Part shown: piece after piece, positions 7,388 to 14,450 of the stretch | Numbering within the stretch: position 1 is the stretch's first letter | Layout of the letters: each line of letters opens with the position of its first letter | Assembly: GCA_016926475.1 (NCBI GenBank) | Contig: JAFGON010000094.1 | Coordinates: 1 to 14,559 of the forward strand | Direction of reading: 5' to 3' | Length of the DNA stretch: 14,559 bases | Source: a candidate division WOR-3 bacterium | GTDB taxonomy: Bacteria; SDB-A | Translations under genes and position numbers: made by a program | The notes under the pieces: generated by a model | Database searches by the model: none | What the model saw: the letters and a program-made list of their open reading frames with translations, nothing else | What the model was told of the DNA's origin: nothing

Positions 7388-7786
7388 TCACCAAATGTTA
7401 CACAATATCTCGCCGCCTACTCTTTTCTTTCTCGCTTCAGCGTCCGTCATTAAACCAAGCGGGGTAGACACTACGGCAATACCTAAATTTTCCATAACTC
7501 TCGGCAGCTTTTTGTATTCTTTGTAAACTCTCAATCCGGGTCTGCTGACTCTCTCCAAAGTCGTTATAACCGGTTTGCCATTAGAAGTGTATTTCAGTTC
7601 AATTCTGATGTTCTTTTTGCCCTTTTCGCTGACTTCTTCGACTTTAGCGAGATAGCCTTCAGCTTCGGCAATTTTAGCTATTCTAAACTTCAGATCCGAA
7701 TACGGCATTGAAACAGACTGTTTCTTCACCATAAGAGCGTTTCTAAGTCTCGTAAGCATATCTGCAATAGGATCGCTCATCGACAT
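7388..7786 (-). CDS. rpsH: 30S ribosomal protein S8
   Basis: S8, 132 aa, a primary binder of the 16S rRNA central domain. It begins SMSDPIADMLTRLRNALM. The C-terminal rRNA-binding signature STPLGLMTDAEARKKRVGGE and the ending ILCNIW are standard. The ATG at 7786 has GGGGG 5 nt upstream, directly after the rpsN TAG; a second in-frame ATG two codons later is less well spaced. In E. coli, S8 represses the spc operon by binding mRNA at the start of rplE. That junction here has only 6 nt between genes, so I could not see such a site. Confidence 0.99.
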   Translation of the reverse strand: MSMSDPIADMLTRLRNALMVKKQSVSMPYSDLKFRIAKIAEAEGYLAKVEEVSEKGKKNIRIELKYTSNGKPVITTLERVSRPGLRVYKEYKKLPRVMENLGIAVVSTPLGLMTDAEARKKRVGGEILCNIW

Positions 7787-7795
7787 TTTAACCCC

Positions 7796-7981
7796 CTACC
7801 AGCTTGCTTTCTTTATTCCAGGGATCTCGCCTTTTAAAGCTAATTCTCTGAAACAAATTCTGCAAAGACCGAAATCCCCCATATAACCTCTGCTCCTACC
7901 GCATCTGAAACAACGGTTATACTTCCTGACTGAGTATTTCGGCTCTCTTTTTTGCTTAATTTTCCATGATCTTTTAGCCAT
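7796..7981 (-). CDS. rpsN: 30S ribosomal protein S14, type Z (zinc-binding)
   Basis: S14 of the short zinc-binding type, 61 aa, as opposed to the roughly 101-aa cysteine-free type. The zinc knuckle is C24-F-R-C27 and C40-R-I-C43, and the C-terminus [11 protein letters not shown] is the family ending. It sits in the small-subunit head next to S3 and S10. The ATG at 7981 abuts the rplE TAA (TAAATG), and its binding site GGGAG lies inside the end of rplE. The TAG stop is followed at once by the rpsH binding site. Confidence 0.99.
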   Translation of the reverse strand: MAKRSWKIKQKREPKYSVRKYNRCFRCGRSRGYMGDFGLCRICFRELALKGEIPGIKKASW

Positions 7982-8641
7982 TTAAGCTCCCGCCTTTTCT
8001 GTTGAACTCTTTCTAAAAGGCACGCCCATAAGTTCAAGCAGCGATCGTGCCTCTTCATCCGTATTAGCAGTGGTCACTATGGTTATATTCATGCCCATTA
8101 TTGTGTAAACTTTATCGTAATCAATTTCCGGGAACACTATTTGTTCAGTTAAACCGAAATTATAATTTCCTCTTCCGTCGAATCCGTCTGTTTTAAATCC
8201 CCTGAAATCTCTTATTCGAGGGGCTGCAACATTCATCAAACGGTCAAAAAACTCATACATCATTTTGTTTCTCAAGGTTACGGACACCCCTACAGGCATG
8301 CCTTCTCTCAGTTTGAAATTGGATATTGCTTTTGTGGCTTTTCTGATCGATGGCCTTTGCCCGGTAATTATCATAAGATCGTTTACAGCCGCTTCAATAA
8401 GCTTGGAGTCTCCAATTGCTTTACCCACGCCCATGCTTACGACTATTTTTTCGAGTTTCGGGACATCCATTTTTTTGTAACCGAATTTCTTTCCGAGTTC
8501 TTTTGATACTGTTTGATCATAGTATTCTTTAACTCTCGGAATTCTCTTGTCCTGGTTGGGTTTTTCCATCAACTCGATTTTTTGAAGCGATTTTCCTGAA
8601 ACCGACTGATCATGAGTTTTAGACTTTTTCTCTTTTGCCAT
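7982..8641 (-). CDS. rplE: 50S ribosomal protein L5 with an N-terminal extension
   Basis: L5, 219 aa, binds 5S rRNA and forms bridge B1b to S13. The core starts near residue 36 (RVKEYYDQTVSKELGKKFGY) and includes LEKIVVSMGVGKAIGD, GQRPSIRKATKAISNFKLREG, FDRL...PRIRDFRGF, FDGRGNYNFGLTEQIVFPEI and PFRK near the end. About 35 Lys/Glu-rich residues precede the core; most L5 proteins are about 180 aa. The long start is supported by TGAGGAAAAATG, whose binding site overlaps the rplX stop, with a 6-nt gap. An internal ATG at codon 25 would still leave an extension of about 11 residues. Confidence 0.98.
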   Translation of the reverse strand: MAKEKKSKTHDQSVSGKSLQKIELMEKPNQDKRIPRVKEYYDQTVSKELGKKFGYKKMDVPKLEKIVVSMGVGKAIGDSKLIEAAVNDLMIITGQRPSIRKATKAISNFKLREGMPVGVSVTLRNKMMYEFFDRLMNVAAPRIRDFRGFKTDGFDGRGNYNFGLTEQIVFPEIDYDKVYTIMGMNITIVTTANTDEEARSLLELMGVPFRKSSTEKAGA

Positions 8642-8647
8642 TTTTCC

Positions 8648-8980
8648 TCACTTGTTTGCTAAAACCGCGCCGCACCTGGCACAAATTCTTTCTCCAGGTT
8701 TATCAGGGTTCCTTTTCACCCTCGTAGGAGCGTGGCAAGATTGGCATACAATCATTAAGTTTGAAAGGTTTATCGGTGACTCTTTTGAAATTATTCCGCC
8801 TTGTTCAGTCTGGCTTTTAGCGCGTTGGTGTTTTTTGACGAGGTTTATTCCTTCGACTATCGCTTTGTTTTTTTCAGGAAAGACAAACAATATTTTCCCC
8901 TGTTTACCACGGTCATTCCCAGTCATCACTTTCACCGTATCGCCTTTTTTCAGATTCAACTTAACAGGATTTTTCATCAT
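8648..8980 (-). CDS. rplX: 50S ribosomal protein L24 with a C-terminal zinc ribbon
   Basis: L24, 110 aa, an assembly initiator near the exit tunnel. The KOW motif spans about 10-36 (LKKGDTVKVMTGNDRGKQGKI), followed by VEGINLVKKHQR and EQGGIISKESPINLSNLMIV. The C-terminal part carries C79-x-x-C82 and C100-x-x-C103 (CQSCHAPTRV...ICARCG), a four-cysteine ribbon found in many but not all bacterial L24 proteins. Two consecutive ATG codons could start it: the first (8980) overlaps the rplN stop as ATGA with GGAGG 4 nt upstream, and the second (8977) has 7-nt spacing. The choice changes one residue. Confidence 0.98.
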   Translation of the reverse strand: MMKNPVKLNLKKGDTVKVMTGNDRGKQGKILFVFPEKNKAIVEGINLVKKHQRAKSQTEQGGIISKESPINLSNLMIVCQSCHAPTRVKRNPDKPGERICARCGAVLANK

Positions 8981-9345
8981 ACGACCTCCGGTGCGAGAGA
9001 CACGATTTTCAAATAATTTCTTTCTCTCAGTTCTCTCGCTATGGGACCGAAAATTCTCGTACCTTTCGGGGTCCCTGTTTCATCAATTATTACAACAGCG
9101 TTCTGATCGAACCTCACAATAGTTCCGTCTTTTCTTTTTACGGGTTGTTTAGTTCTGACTACAACCGCGTTATGTTTTGTCTTGTTTTTCACGGTAGCAT
9201 TTGGTATCGCTTCTTTGACGACAATCATAATTTTATCACCGACTCTGGCGTATCTCCTTCTGCTCCCGCCGAGAATTTTTATGCAGGTTCCCCATTTTCC
9301 GCCAGAATTGTCGGCGATTACAAAAGTTGAATTTTCAGACAACAT
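8977..9345 (-). CDS. rplN: 50S ribosomal protein L14
   Basis: L14, 122 aa, part of intersubunit bridges B5 and B8 beside L19. It contains ADNSGGKWGTCIKILGGSRR at 11-30, YARVGDKIMIVVKEAIP, AVVVRTKQPVKRKDGT, IRFD-like VRFDQNAVVIID and GTRIFGPIARELRERNYLKIVSLAPEVV, the standard end. The segment GGKWGT replaces the more usual basic residues after ADNSG, a mild deviation. The ATG at 9345 abuts the rpsQ stop (TAAATG), with AAGGAG about 8 nt upstream inside rpsQ. It is the first gene of the spc block. Confidence 0.99.
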   Translation of the reverse strand: MLSENSTFVIADNSGGKWGTCIKILGGSRRRYARVGDKIMIVVKEAIPNATVKNKTKHNAVVVRTKQPVKRKDGTIVRFDQNAVVIIDETGTPKGTRIFGPIARELRERNYLKIVSLAPEVV

Positions 9346-9627
9346 TTAAATATCTCCTTGTTCTCCCTTTGCTTTCCTCAGAATTTTTGATAGAGTCCAG
9401 CATTTATTTTTTGAAAGAGGTCTTGTTTCCATAATAACTACGAAATCGCCTTCTTGGGCGGAATTGTTTTCATCATGAGCAATAAACTTTTTATACTTTT
9501 TTACTATTTTTTTGTAAAGGGGGTGCGCGAATTTTCTCTCAACTTTCACAACTATGGACTTATCCATTTTGTCCGAAACGACTATTCCTTCCCTTATTTT
9601 TTTTCTGTTTATTCTCGCGTTATCCAT
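9346..9627 (-). CDS. rpsQ: 30S ribosomal protein S17
   Basis: S17, 93 aa, an OB-fold primary 16S rRNA binder. The family run is clear: [39 protein letters not shown] is present in order, then [34 protein letters not shown], and a short acidic tail GEQGDI. The ATG at 9627 overlaps the rpmC stop by 8 nt, and AGGGGA sits about 10 nt upstream in rpmC. Its own TAA touches the rplN ATG. Confidence 0.98.
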   Translation of the reverse strand: MDNARINRKKIREGIVVSDKMDKSIVVKVERKFAHPLYKKIVKKYKKFIAHDENNSAQEGDFVVIMETRPLSKNKCWTLSKILRKAKGEQGDI

Positions 9628-9835
9628 TTTCGATATTCCCCTTCTGTGCGATTTGCTTTTCTCTTAGTATCGTCAGAATTCTGGCTTTTTCCTTCTTGGC
9701 GTTTCTTATGTTTGCCGGTTTGTCCGTTGCATTCGACATGACTCTAAAACGCAATTTAAAAATTTCTTCGTTTACTTCGTCCAGCCTGTGCATCAATTCC
9801 TGTTCCGTAAGTTCTCTAATTTCTTTAGCTTTCAT
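9620..9835 (-). CDS. rpmC: 50S ribosomal protein L29
   Basis: L29, 71 aa, a two-helix protein at the tunnel exit next to L23. The sequence [20 protein letters not shown], followed by the FKLRF motif, the [19 protein letters not shown] helix and a short tail, matches the family in length and pattern. The ATG at 9835 has AGAGGTG about 4 nt upstream in the 12-nt gap after rplP. Its stop lies within the first codons of rpsQ. The order rplP-rpmC-rpsQ is canonical. Confidence 0.97.
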   Translation of the reverse strand: MKAKEIRELTEQELMHRLDEVNEEIFKLRFRVMSNATDKPANIRNAKKEKARILTILREKQIAQKGNIENG

Positions 9836-9847
9836 CTTTCACCTCTG

Positions 9848-10264
9848 CTAAGCTACATCGTGCCCTGAAATAAATCTGGTTTTTATAGGAAGCTTCGCGG
9901 CAGCGAGCTCCATTGCCCTTTTTGCCGTCTCTTCGTCTACCCCTTCGAGTTCAAATATCACCCTTCCTCTTCTGACAACAGCCACCCAACCCACTGGCGC
10001 TCCTTTCCCTTTACCCATTCTCGTTTCAGCGGGTTTTTCAGTTATAGGTTTGTCGGGGAACATACGGATCCAAAGCTTACCGCCTCTTTTGATATGCCTG
10101 GTTATTGCGACACGAGCTGCTTCTATTTGCTTGGCTGTTATCCAAGCCGCTTCGAGAGCCTGCAAACCGTATTCTCCAAAATCAATTTTGCTGGCGCCTT
10201 TGGAAACGCCTCTTCTCTTGCCTCTTTGCTGTTTTCTGTATTTCATTCTCTTAGGTGCCAACAT
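9848..10264 (-). CDS. rplP: 50S ribosomal protein L16
   Basis: L16, 138 aa, contacts A-site tRNA and 5S/23S rRNA. It begins [19 protein letters not shown], continues with [24 protein letters not shown], and has the conserved [25 protein letters not shown] segment at about 66-90. R82 aligns with E. coli R81, the residue hydroxylated there. The ending [11 protein letters not shown] is typical. The ATG at 10264 follows rpsC by 12 nt, with AGGAGAG upstream. Immediate neighbours are rpsC and rpmC as usual. Confidence 0.99.
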   Translation of the reverse strand: MLAPKRMKYRKQQRGKRRGVSKGASKIDFGEYGLQALEAAWITAKQIEAARVAITRHIKRGGKLWIRMFPDKPITEKPAETRMGKGKGAPVGWVAVVRRGRVIFELEGVDEETAKRAMELAAAKLPIKTRFISGHDVA

Positions 10265-10276
10265 GATTCATCTCTC

Positions 10277-10978
10277 CTATTTTCTCTTTTTTTCTTTTTT
10301 AGCTCCCAAAAGACCGAGTTGATTCAACCTGTGCTGATCTTCGTCGTTCATTATCAAACCTTTGAAAATCCATGTTTTGATTCCAACGGTTCCCGAAAGA
10401 GTGTGAGCTGTAGTTTGAGCGTAATCTATGTCCGCTCTTAGGGTGTGAAGAGGTATGTTTCCTTCTCTGTACCATTCGGTTCTTGCTATTTCAGCTCCTC
10501 CGAGGCGTCCCGAACACGTGACCTTTATCCCTTTTGCGCCTTGTCTCATGGCGTTTGTCACCGCCCTTTTCATTGCCCTTTTAAAACTCACTCTTTGCAC
10601 TATTTGATTCATTATGTTGTCGGCCACCAATTTGGCGTCTAACTCGGGACTTTGTACTTCCTGGATTTTTAAATTGACTTCTTTGTTTATCAAACCTTTT
10701 ACTTCTTCACGAAGGTTGGTGATTTCTTTACCTTGTTTTCCGATTATTTTCCCCGGAGTTGAGGTATGAATAGTTATCGTTATGTTGTCGACGGCTTTTT
10801 CAATCTCAATTTTCGAAAACCCCACCTTGGAGTCGTTTAACCTTCTGTTCAGATAAGTTCTAATTTTGTTGTCGTCATATAGGCCTTGGCTGAAATTTCT
10901 TTGATGCGCGAACCATCGAGAATCCCAATTCTTCGTAATGCCTATTCTAAATCCAACGGGATGTGTTTTTTGTCCCAA
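10277..10978 (-). CDS. rpsC: 30S ribosomal protein S3
   Basis: S3, 233 aa, at the mRNA entry channel with helicase activity together with S4 and S5. It begins [20 protein letters not shown]. The KH type-2 domain has its GxxG loop GKIIGKQG at 76-83. The C-terminal domain has [18 protein letters not shown], followed by [16 protein letters not shown] and GVKTW-like [10 protein letters not shown] Lys-rich tail ends KKEKKRK. The start codon is TTG, supported by GGAGGT 4-5 nt upstream, and no ATG lies near; the family starts at this same residue. Confidence 0.99.
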   Translation of the reverse strand: MGQKTHPVGFRIGITKNWDSRWFAHQRNFSQGLYDDNKIRTYLNRRLNDSKVGFSKIEIEKAVDNITITIHTSTPGKIIGKQGKEITNLREEVKGLINKEVNLKIQEVQSPELDAKLVADNIMNQIVQRVSFKRAMKRAVTNAMRQGAKGIKVTCSGRLGGAEIARTEWYREGNIPLHTLRADIDYAQTTAHTLSGTVGIKTWIFKGLIMNDEDQHRLNQLGLLGAKKEKKRK

Positions 10979-10982
10979 ACTG

Positions 10983-10988
10983 ACCTCC
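10983..10988 (-). promoter_or_regulatory. Shine-Dalgarno site of rpsC
   Basis: GGAGGT on the minus strand, just after the rplV stop (TAGCGGAGGT). It supports the TTG at 10978 as the S3 start. Confidence 0.82.
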
Positions 10989-10989
10989 G

Positions 10990-11340
10990 CTATTTTGAAA
11001 AGTTCTCGACCGTGACCGTTATATGACAGGTTTCTTTGACAATAGGTTTAGCCCTTCCTCTGGCTCCTGCCCTGAAACGCTTGGGATAACTAGGCCCCTT
11101 GTCGATTCTGATGTCTTTTATGTATATGTCGCTGTCGTCCAAAGCGACGCCTTCAGGCTTGACCTTCATGTTTGCTGCTGCAGATGCTATTGTTTTAGTT
11201 AAAGAGTATGATATCGCGTAATTTGTGAAGGAAAGCAGGGATAGAGCTTCGTCGATCCTTTTCCCTTTTATGGAGTCAACAATTCTTCTGGCTTTTTTCG
11301 AAGTGACCCTCACGTATTTTGTTATTGCCATTGTCTGCAT
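10990..11340 (-). CDS. rplV: 50S ribosomal protein L22
   Basis: L22, 116 aa, whose long beta-hairpin lines the peptide exit tunnel and affects macrolide binding. It has AITKYVRVTSKKARRIVDSI, the SAAANMKVKPE segment, and the hairpin region GPSYPKRFRAGARGRAKPI at about 82-100, then CHITVTV. No unusual hairpin insertion is seen. The ATG at 11340 follows rpsS with an AGGGGA binding site; an internal ATG at codon 4 is possible but poorly spaced. The TAG stop adjoins the rpsC binding site. Confidence 0.98.
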   Translation of the reverse strand: MQTMAITKYVRVTSKKARRIVDSIKGKRIDEALSLLSFTNYAISYSLTKTIASAAANMKVKPEGVALDDSDIYIKDIRIDKGPSYPKRFRAGARGRAKPIVKETCHITVTVENFSK

Positions 11341-11351
11341 TTTCTATCCCC

Positions 11352-11648
11352 TTACCCCTGAGCTTTACTCTTCCTCTCCGCTTCGGCTTTTTTCCCTCCA
11401 TGCCCTCTGAAAAGCCTTGTAGGAGAAAATTCTCCGAGTTTATGCCCCACCATATTTTCCGTAACATACACAGGAATAAACTTTTTTCCGTTGTGTACGG
11501 CAAAAGACAGCCCGACAAAATCCGGAGTAATCGTAGAGCGTCTGCTCCATGTTTTTATGGTCTTTTTATCTCTTTCAGATTTCATTTTTTCGACTTTTTC
11601 TATCAGTTTCTGATCGACAAACGGCCCTTTTTTGATCGACCTCGGCAT
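11352..11648 (-). CDS. rpsS: 30S ribosomal protein S19
   Basis: S19, 98 aa, pairs with S13 in the head. It reads [20 protein letters not shown], with [48 protein letters not shown] following in order and then FRGHGGKK, all canonical. A short polar tail [12 protein letters not shown] ends the protein. The ATG at 11648 has GAGGAG about 8 nt upstream in the 20-nt gap after rplB. Its position between rplB and rplV is standard. Confidence 0.98.
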   Translation of the reverse strand: MPRSIKKGPFVDQKLIEKVEKMKSERDKKTIKTWSRRSTITPDFVGLSFAVHNGKKFIPVYVTENMVGHKLGEFSPTRLFRGHGGKKAEAERKSKAQG

Positions 11649-11668
11649 TGGCTCTTCTCCTCTGTTCC

Positions 11669-12493
11669 TTATTTAGATTTTCTTTTAATTATGTATTTAT
11701 CCGAACGTTTTGTCTTTCTCGTTTTGTATCCTTTTGTCGGAAGGCCTTTCGGCGAAACAGGATGTCTTCCGCCGCTTGATCTTCCTTCTCCACCTCCGAG
11801 CGGATGATCCACGGGATTCATAGCGACTCCTCTAACCTTCGGTCTTCTTCCAAGCCAACGGGTTCTTCCCGCTTTTCCCGAATGAATGTTGAATTTGTCG
11901 GGATTGCTGACCATTCCCACGGTCGCTCTGCATTTTTGGTTTATCAACCTTATTTCTCCTGAAGGCAATTTGACGTGTGAGAATTTACCCTCGTGAGCGA
12001 GAATTGTAGCCGAGGTACCCGCCCCTCGGGCGAGTTGAGCTCCTTTACCGGGGTTGAGCTCGATGTTGTGCACCGGTATTCCCGTTGGAATGTTGCCCAC
12101 GGCCATGCAGTTTCCGATGTCCGCGGACAACTTGTCGCCTGATTTAATCTTATCTCCGACCTTTAAATTCAATGGGGCAATTATGTAACTCTTTATGCCA
12201 TCTTCATAATGGATCAAGGCGATTCTCGCGCCCCTGTTTGGATCGTATTCAATAGCTTTTACTTCTGCGAAGATACCGTCTTTATTTCTCTTAAAATCTA
12301 CAATTCTGTATTTTCTTTTCGATCCTCCCCCGCGGTGCCTTGTCGTGACTCTGCCTTGATTGTTTCTGCCACCTGTTTTTTTTAATATTTTTGTCAAAGA
12401 TTTTTCCGGTTTCTTTTTGGTGATATCCGCAAAGTCATCTGTTTTTAAAAATCTCTGAATAGGTGTAACAGGTCTGTAAGATTTCAATCCCAT
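11669..12493 (-). CDS. rplB: 50S ribosomal protein L2
   Basis: L2, 274 aa, one of the most conserved ribosomal proteins, needed for subunit joining and peptidyl-transferase structure. It has the N-terminal [33 protein letters not shown] at 41-63, the OB and SH3-like body, and the signature [21 protein letters not shown] at 225-245. H230 in that motif corresponds to E. coli H229. A Lys/Arg-rich tail ends the protein. The ATG at 12493 lies 3 nt after the rplW stop, with AAGGGG about 10 nt upstream. Confidence 0.99.
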   Translation of the reverse strand: MGLKSYRPVTPIQRFLKTDDFADITKKKPEKSLTKILKKTGGRNNQGRVTTRHRGGGSKRKYRIVDFKRNKDGIFAEVKAIEYDPNRGARIALIHYEDGIKSYIIAPLNLKVGDKIKSGDKLSADIGNCMAVGNIPTGIPVHNIELNPGKGAQLARGAGTSATILAHEGKFSHVKLPSGEIRLINQKCRATVGMVSNPDKFNIHSGKAGRTRWLGRRPKVRGVAMNPVDHPLGGGEGRSSGGRHPVSPKGLPTKGYKTRKTKRSDKYIIKRKSK

Positions 12494-12496
12494 AAC

Positions 12497-12793
12497 TTAT
12501 GCCCCTTCAAACATTTCTATTTTGTCTCCCTCGGCGAGAAGGCATACGGCTCTCTTGGTTGAAGGTTTTCTGCCTTCAAATCTTCCAAGCCTTTTAATTT
12601 TGCCTCTTCGGTTCATAATAGAGACGTTTTCCACTTTGACATTGAACAGCAATTCCACAGCTTTCTTGACTTCAATTTTATTAGACCTGTTGCTTACAAG
12701 AAAACCATATTTATTCTCGGTCTCTTTCAACTTTGTACTTTTTTCAGTCACAATAGGTCTAAGTATTATTTCTCTCGCTTTATCACGTGTCAC
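12497..12793 (-). CDS. rplW: 50S ribosomal protein L23
   Basis: L23, 98 aa, at the tunnel exit and docking site for trigger factor and SRP. The family features are ILRPIVTEKSTKLKE at 10-24, YGFLVSNRSNKIEVKKAVELLFNVKVENV in order, the loop RRGKIKRLGRFEGRKPSTKRA, and an acidic end. The start is GTG, overlapping the rplD stop as GTGA, with AAGGAGG about 10 nt upstream inside rplD. This arrangement suggests coupling to L4. Confidence 0.98.
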   Translation of the reverse strand: MTRDKAREIILRPIVTEKSTKLKETENKYGFLVSNRSNKIEVKKAVELLFNVKVENVSIMNRRGKIKRLGRFEGRKPSTKRAVCLLAEGDKIEMFEGA

Positions 12794-13422
12794 GATGCAA
12801 AAACCTCCTTGAGCAATGCGATGGATTCAGGCGTCATAATGAGATTGTCGGCGTTGATAAGTTCGAAAGCGTTCAGGCAAGACACGAGAGCGGTTTTTAC
12901 ACCGGGAAGATTATTAGCCGACAATACATACTCTCTTGAATACTCATCGTTTATAATCAACGTTTTGGTTCCGTTCATCTTCAAAGAAGTGAGCATCGAT
13001 TCAACCCTCGAAGTCTGCGGTCTGTCAAAGCTCAATTTTTCAACGCATTTTATGGATCCCTTTTCCGCTTTTGACGACAAGAGCGATTTGATCGCCAGAG
13101 CTCTCATTTTTCTGTTTAACTTCTTTGTGTATTTTCTTACTTTAGGTCCATGGGCTATTCCGCCGCCTCTCCACTGAACGGCTCTTATGCTCCCTTGACG
13201 CGCCCTTCCAGTTCCTTTTTGTCTCCAAGGTTTTTTACCGCCTCCGGAGACTTCCCTTCTGGTTTTCACCGAAGCGTTTCCTTGCCTTTGATTTGCAAGG
13301 AAAGTGACGACGGCTTGATGCACAACACTCTGTTTCTGTTCTACCGAGAATACGCTCTCGGGCAATTCAACTTTTTTACCGGTGTCTTCGCCTTTTTCGT
13401 TGTAAATCTCGAGCTGTTTCAT
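12790..13422 (-). CDS. rplD: 50S ribosomal protein L4
   Basis: L4, 210 aa, whose loop reaches the exit tunnel constriction. The loop is present at about 55-92: KTRREVSGGGKKPWRQKGTG, then RARQGSIRAVQWRGGGIAHGP. The C-terminal globular half includes RKMRALAIKSLLSSKA, then the DRPQTSR stretch and NNLPGVKTALVSCLNAFELI. The ATG at 13422 overlaps the rplC stop as ATGA. In E. coli, L4 also represses its operon via the S10 leader; here tuf sits directly before rpsJ, so that leader is absent. Confidence 0.99.
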   Translation of the reverse strand: MKQLEIYNEKGEDTGKKVELPESVFSVEQKQSVVHQAVVTFLANQRQGNASVKTRREVSGGGKKPWRQKGTGRARQGSIRAVQWRGGGIAHGPKVRKYTKKLNRKMRALAIKSLLSSKAEKGSIKCVEKLSFDRPQTSRVESMLTSLKMNGTKTLIINDEYSREYVLSANNLPGVKTALVSCLNAFELINADNLIMTPESIALLKEVFAS

Positions 13423-14108
13423 CTTCCAAACTCCCTACCTCTGCTTTTAATCGCATTCTGAACCCTCAAGTAAGATCCGCTTGATCCTGGAACCGCTCCT
13501 TTCAAAAGAAGGAGATTTTTATCCGGTATGATCTTTATGATTTTGATGTTCTGAATTGTTTTTATTTTGTTACCCATCTGACCCGGCAGTTTATGGCCTT
13601 TTATAACCCTGCCAGGAGTAGTACCTGCTCCAATAGAACCCGGAGCTCTGTGAAACATTGATCCGCGGCTTTTTCTTCCTCCCCTGAATCCGTACCTTTT
13701 CACAACACCCTGAAAGCCCTTGCCCTTTGTTTTTGACCTGACGTCTACCATTTCCTCAGATTTAAAGACGGTTTCGACGGTCAGAACATCTCCAATTTTA
13801 TATTCTTCATTTTTGTCGATTTTGAACTCCTGCGTTATCGAGCAAGGTTCAACTCCCGATTTTCTGAAAAGTCCCATTTCAGGTTTGTTTATTCTTCTCC
13901 CTTTAGCCGCTTTATTTTCGTTGGATGATTTTTCAGATTTCGGAAGCTTTGCATTTTCATAACCCAAAAGCAATTTTTTATGCTCTTTTCCTTCGTTGCA
14001 ACTAACTACGACGCAAGGGCCGGCCTCGACAACCGTCACCGGAACAACCCGACCATCTTCAAGAAAGATTTGCGTCATTCCCAATTTTTTTCCTATTAAA
14101 CCTTTCAC
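13419..14108 (-). CDS. rplC: 50S ribosomal protein L3
   Basis: L3, 229 aa from the chosen start, an early-assembling protein near the peptidyl-transferase centre. It begins KGLIGKKLGMTQIF and holds the diagnostic KGKGFQGVVKRYGF, then RGSMFHRAPGSIGAGTTPGR, GHKLPGQMG and AVPGSSGSYLRV. Two GTG codons could start it. The upstream one (14117) overlaps the rpsJ stop but has its GAGGAG ending on its own first base, which is unusable. The GTG at 14108 has GAGGAG at 8-nt spacing and gives the usual family N-terminus, so I take it. The difference is three residues. Confidence 0.97.
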   Translation of the reverse strand: MKGLIGKKLGMTQIFLEDGRVVPVTVVEAGPCVVVSCNEGKEHKKLLLGYENAKLPKSEKSSNENKAAKGRRINKPEMGLFRKSGVEPCSITQEFKIDKNEEYKIGDVLTVETVFKSEEMVDVRSKTKGKGFQGVVKRYGFRGGRKSRGSMFHRAPGSIGAGTTPGRVIKGHKLPGQMGNKIKTIQNIKIIKIIPDKNLLLLKGAVPGSSGSYLRVQNAIKSRGREFGR

Positions 14109-14113
14109 AGCAG

Positions 14114-14443
14114 TCACTCCTCGGTCATCATCTTTATTTCTACGTCGACTCCAGCGGGTAAGTTTAGGTCCTTCAACGCTTCAGTGGTCTGATGAGTCGA
14201 TTTTACTATATCTATCAATCTTTTATGAATTCTTAACTCGAACTGCTCCCTCGACTTTTTGTCAGCGTGAGGAGATCTCAAAACAGTATAAACTGTTTTT
14301 TGTGTCGGAAGCGGAATAGGTCCCGCTATTCTTCCTCCGGATCTTTTTACATTGTGGACAATGTCAGAGACGCATTTGTCCAAAACTGCGTGATCGTAAG
14401 CTTTCAGCTTAATTCTTATTGTGCCAATTTTCGATTTGTCCAT
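14114..14443 (-). CDS. rpsJ: 30S ribosomal protein S10 (NusE)
   Basis: S10, 109 aa, a head protein that also serves as NusE in transcription antitermination. It has [21 protein letters not shown], the [13 protein letters not shown] loop and a typical [27 protein letters not shown] run, with [10 protein letters not shown] near the end. It is a few residues longer than the usual 102-105. The ATG at 14443 comes 7 nt after the tuf stop, with GGTGG just upstream overlapping that stop. There is no room for a separate promoter or leader, so it is probably transcribed with tuf. Confidence 0.99.
   Translation of the reverse strand: MDKSKIGTIRIKLKAYDHAVLDKCVSDIVHNVKRSGGRIAGPIPLPTQKTVYTVLRSPHADKKSREQFELRIHKRLIDIVKSTHQTTEALKDLNLPAGVDVEIKMMTEE
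14117..14122 (-). promoter_or_regulatory. Shine-Dalgarno site of rplC inside the rpsJ coding end
   Basis: GAGGAG on the minus strand, 8 nt before the GTG at 14108. Its last base is the first base of the competing GTG at 14117, so it argues for the downstream start. Confidence 0.75.
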
Positions 14444-14450
14444 ACGCCAC

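Noticed and set aside
7840-8058. A 72-residue minus-strand frame across the rplE-rpsN junction
   Set aside because: It is out of frame with both L5 and S14, which account for the same bases with full family matches.
8652-9122. A 156-residue open frame on the plus strand opposite rplX and rplN
   Set aside because: It is antisense across two conserved genes; the Phe/Leu/Ser richness is what the reverse of Lys/Glu-rich coding gives.
10277-10301. A T-rich run that could look like a terminator
   Set aside because: It encodes the Lys-rich end of S3 on the minus strand (KKEKKRK). No GC-rich hairpin precedes a T-tract in the direction of transcription.
11319-11807. A 162-residue open frame on the plus strand opposite rpsS and rplB
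   Set aside because: It is antisense to conserved genes, with Phe/Leu/Pro-rich composition and no recognisable family.
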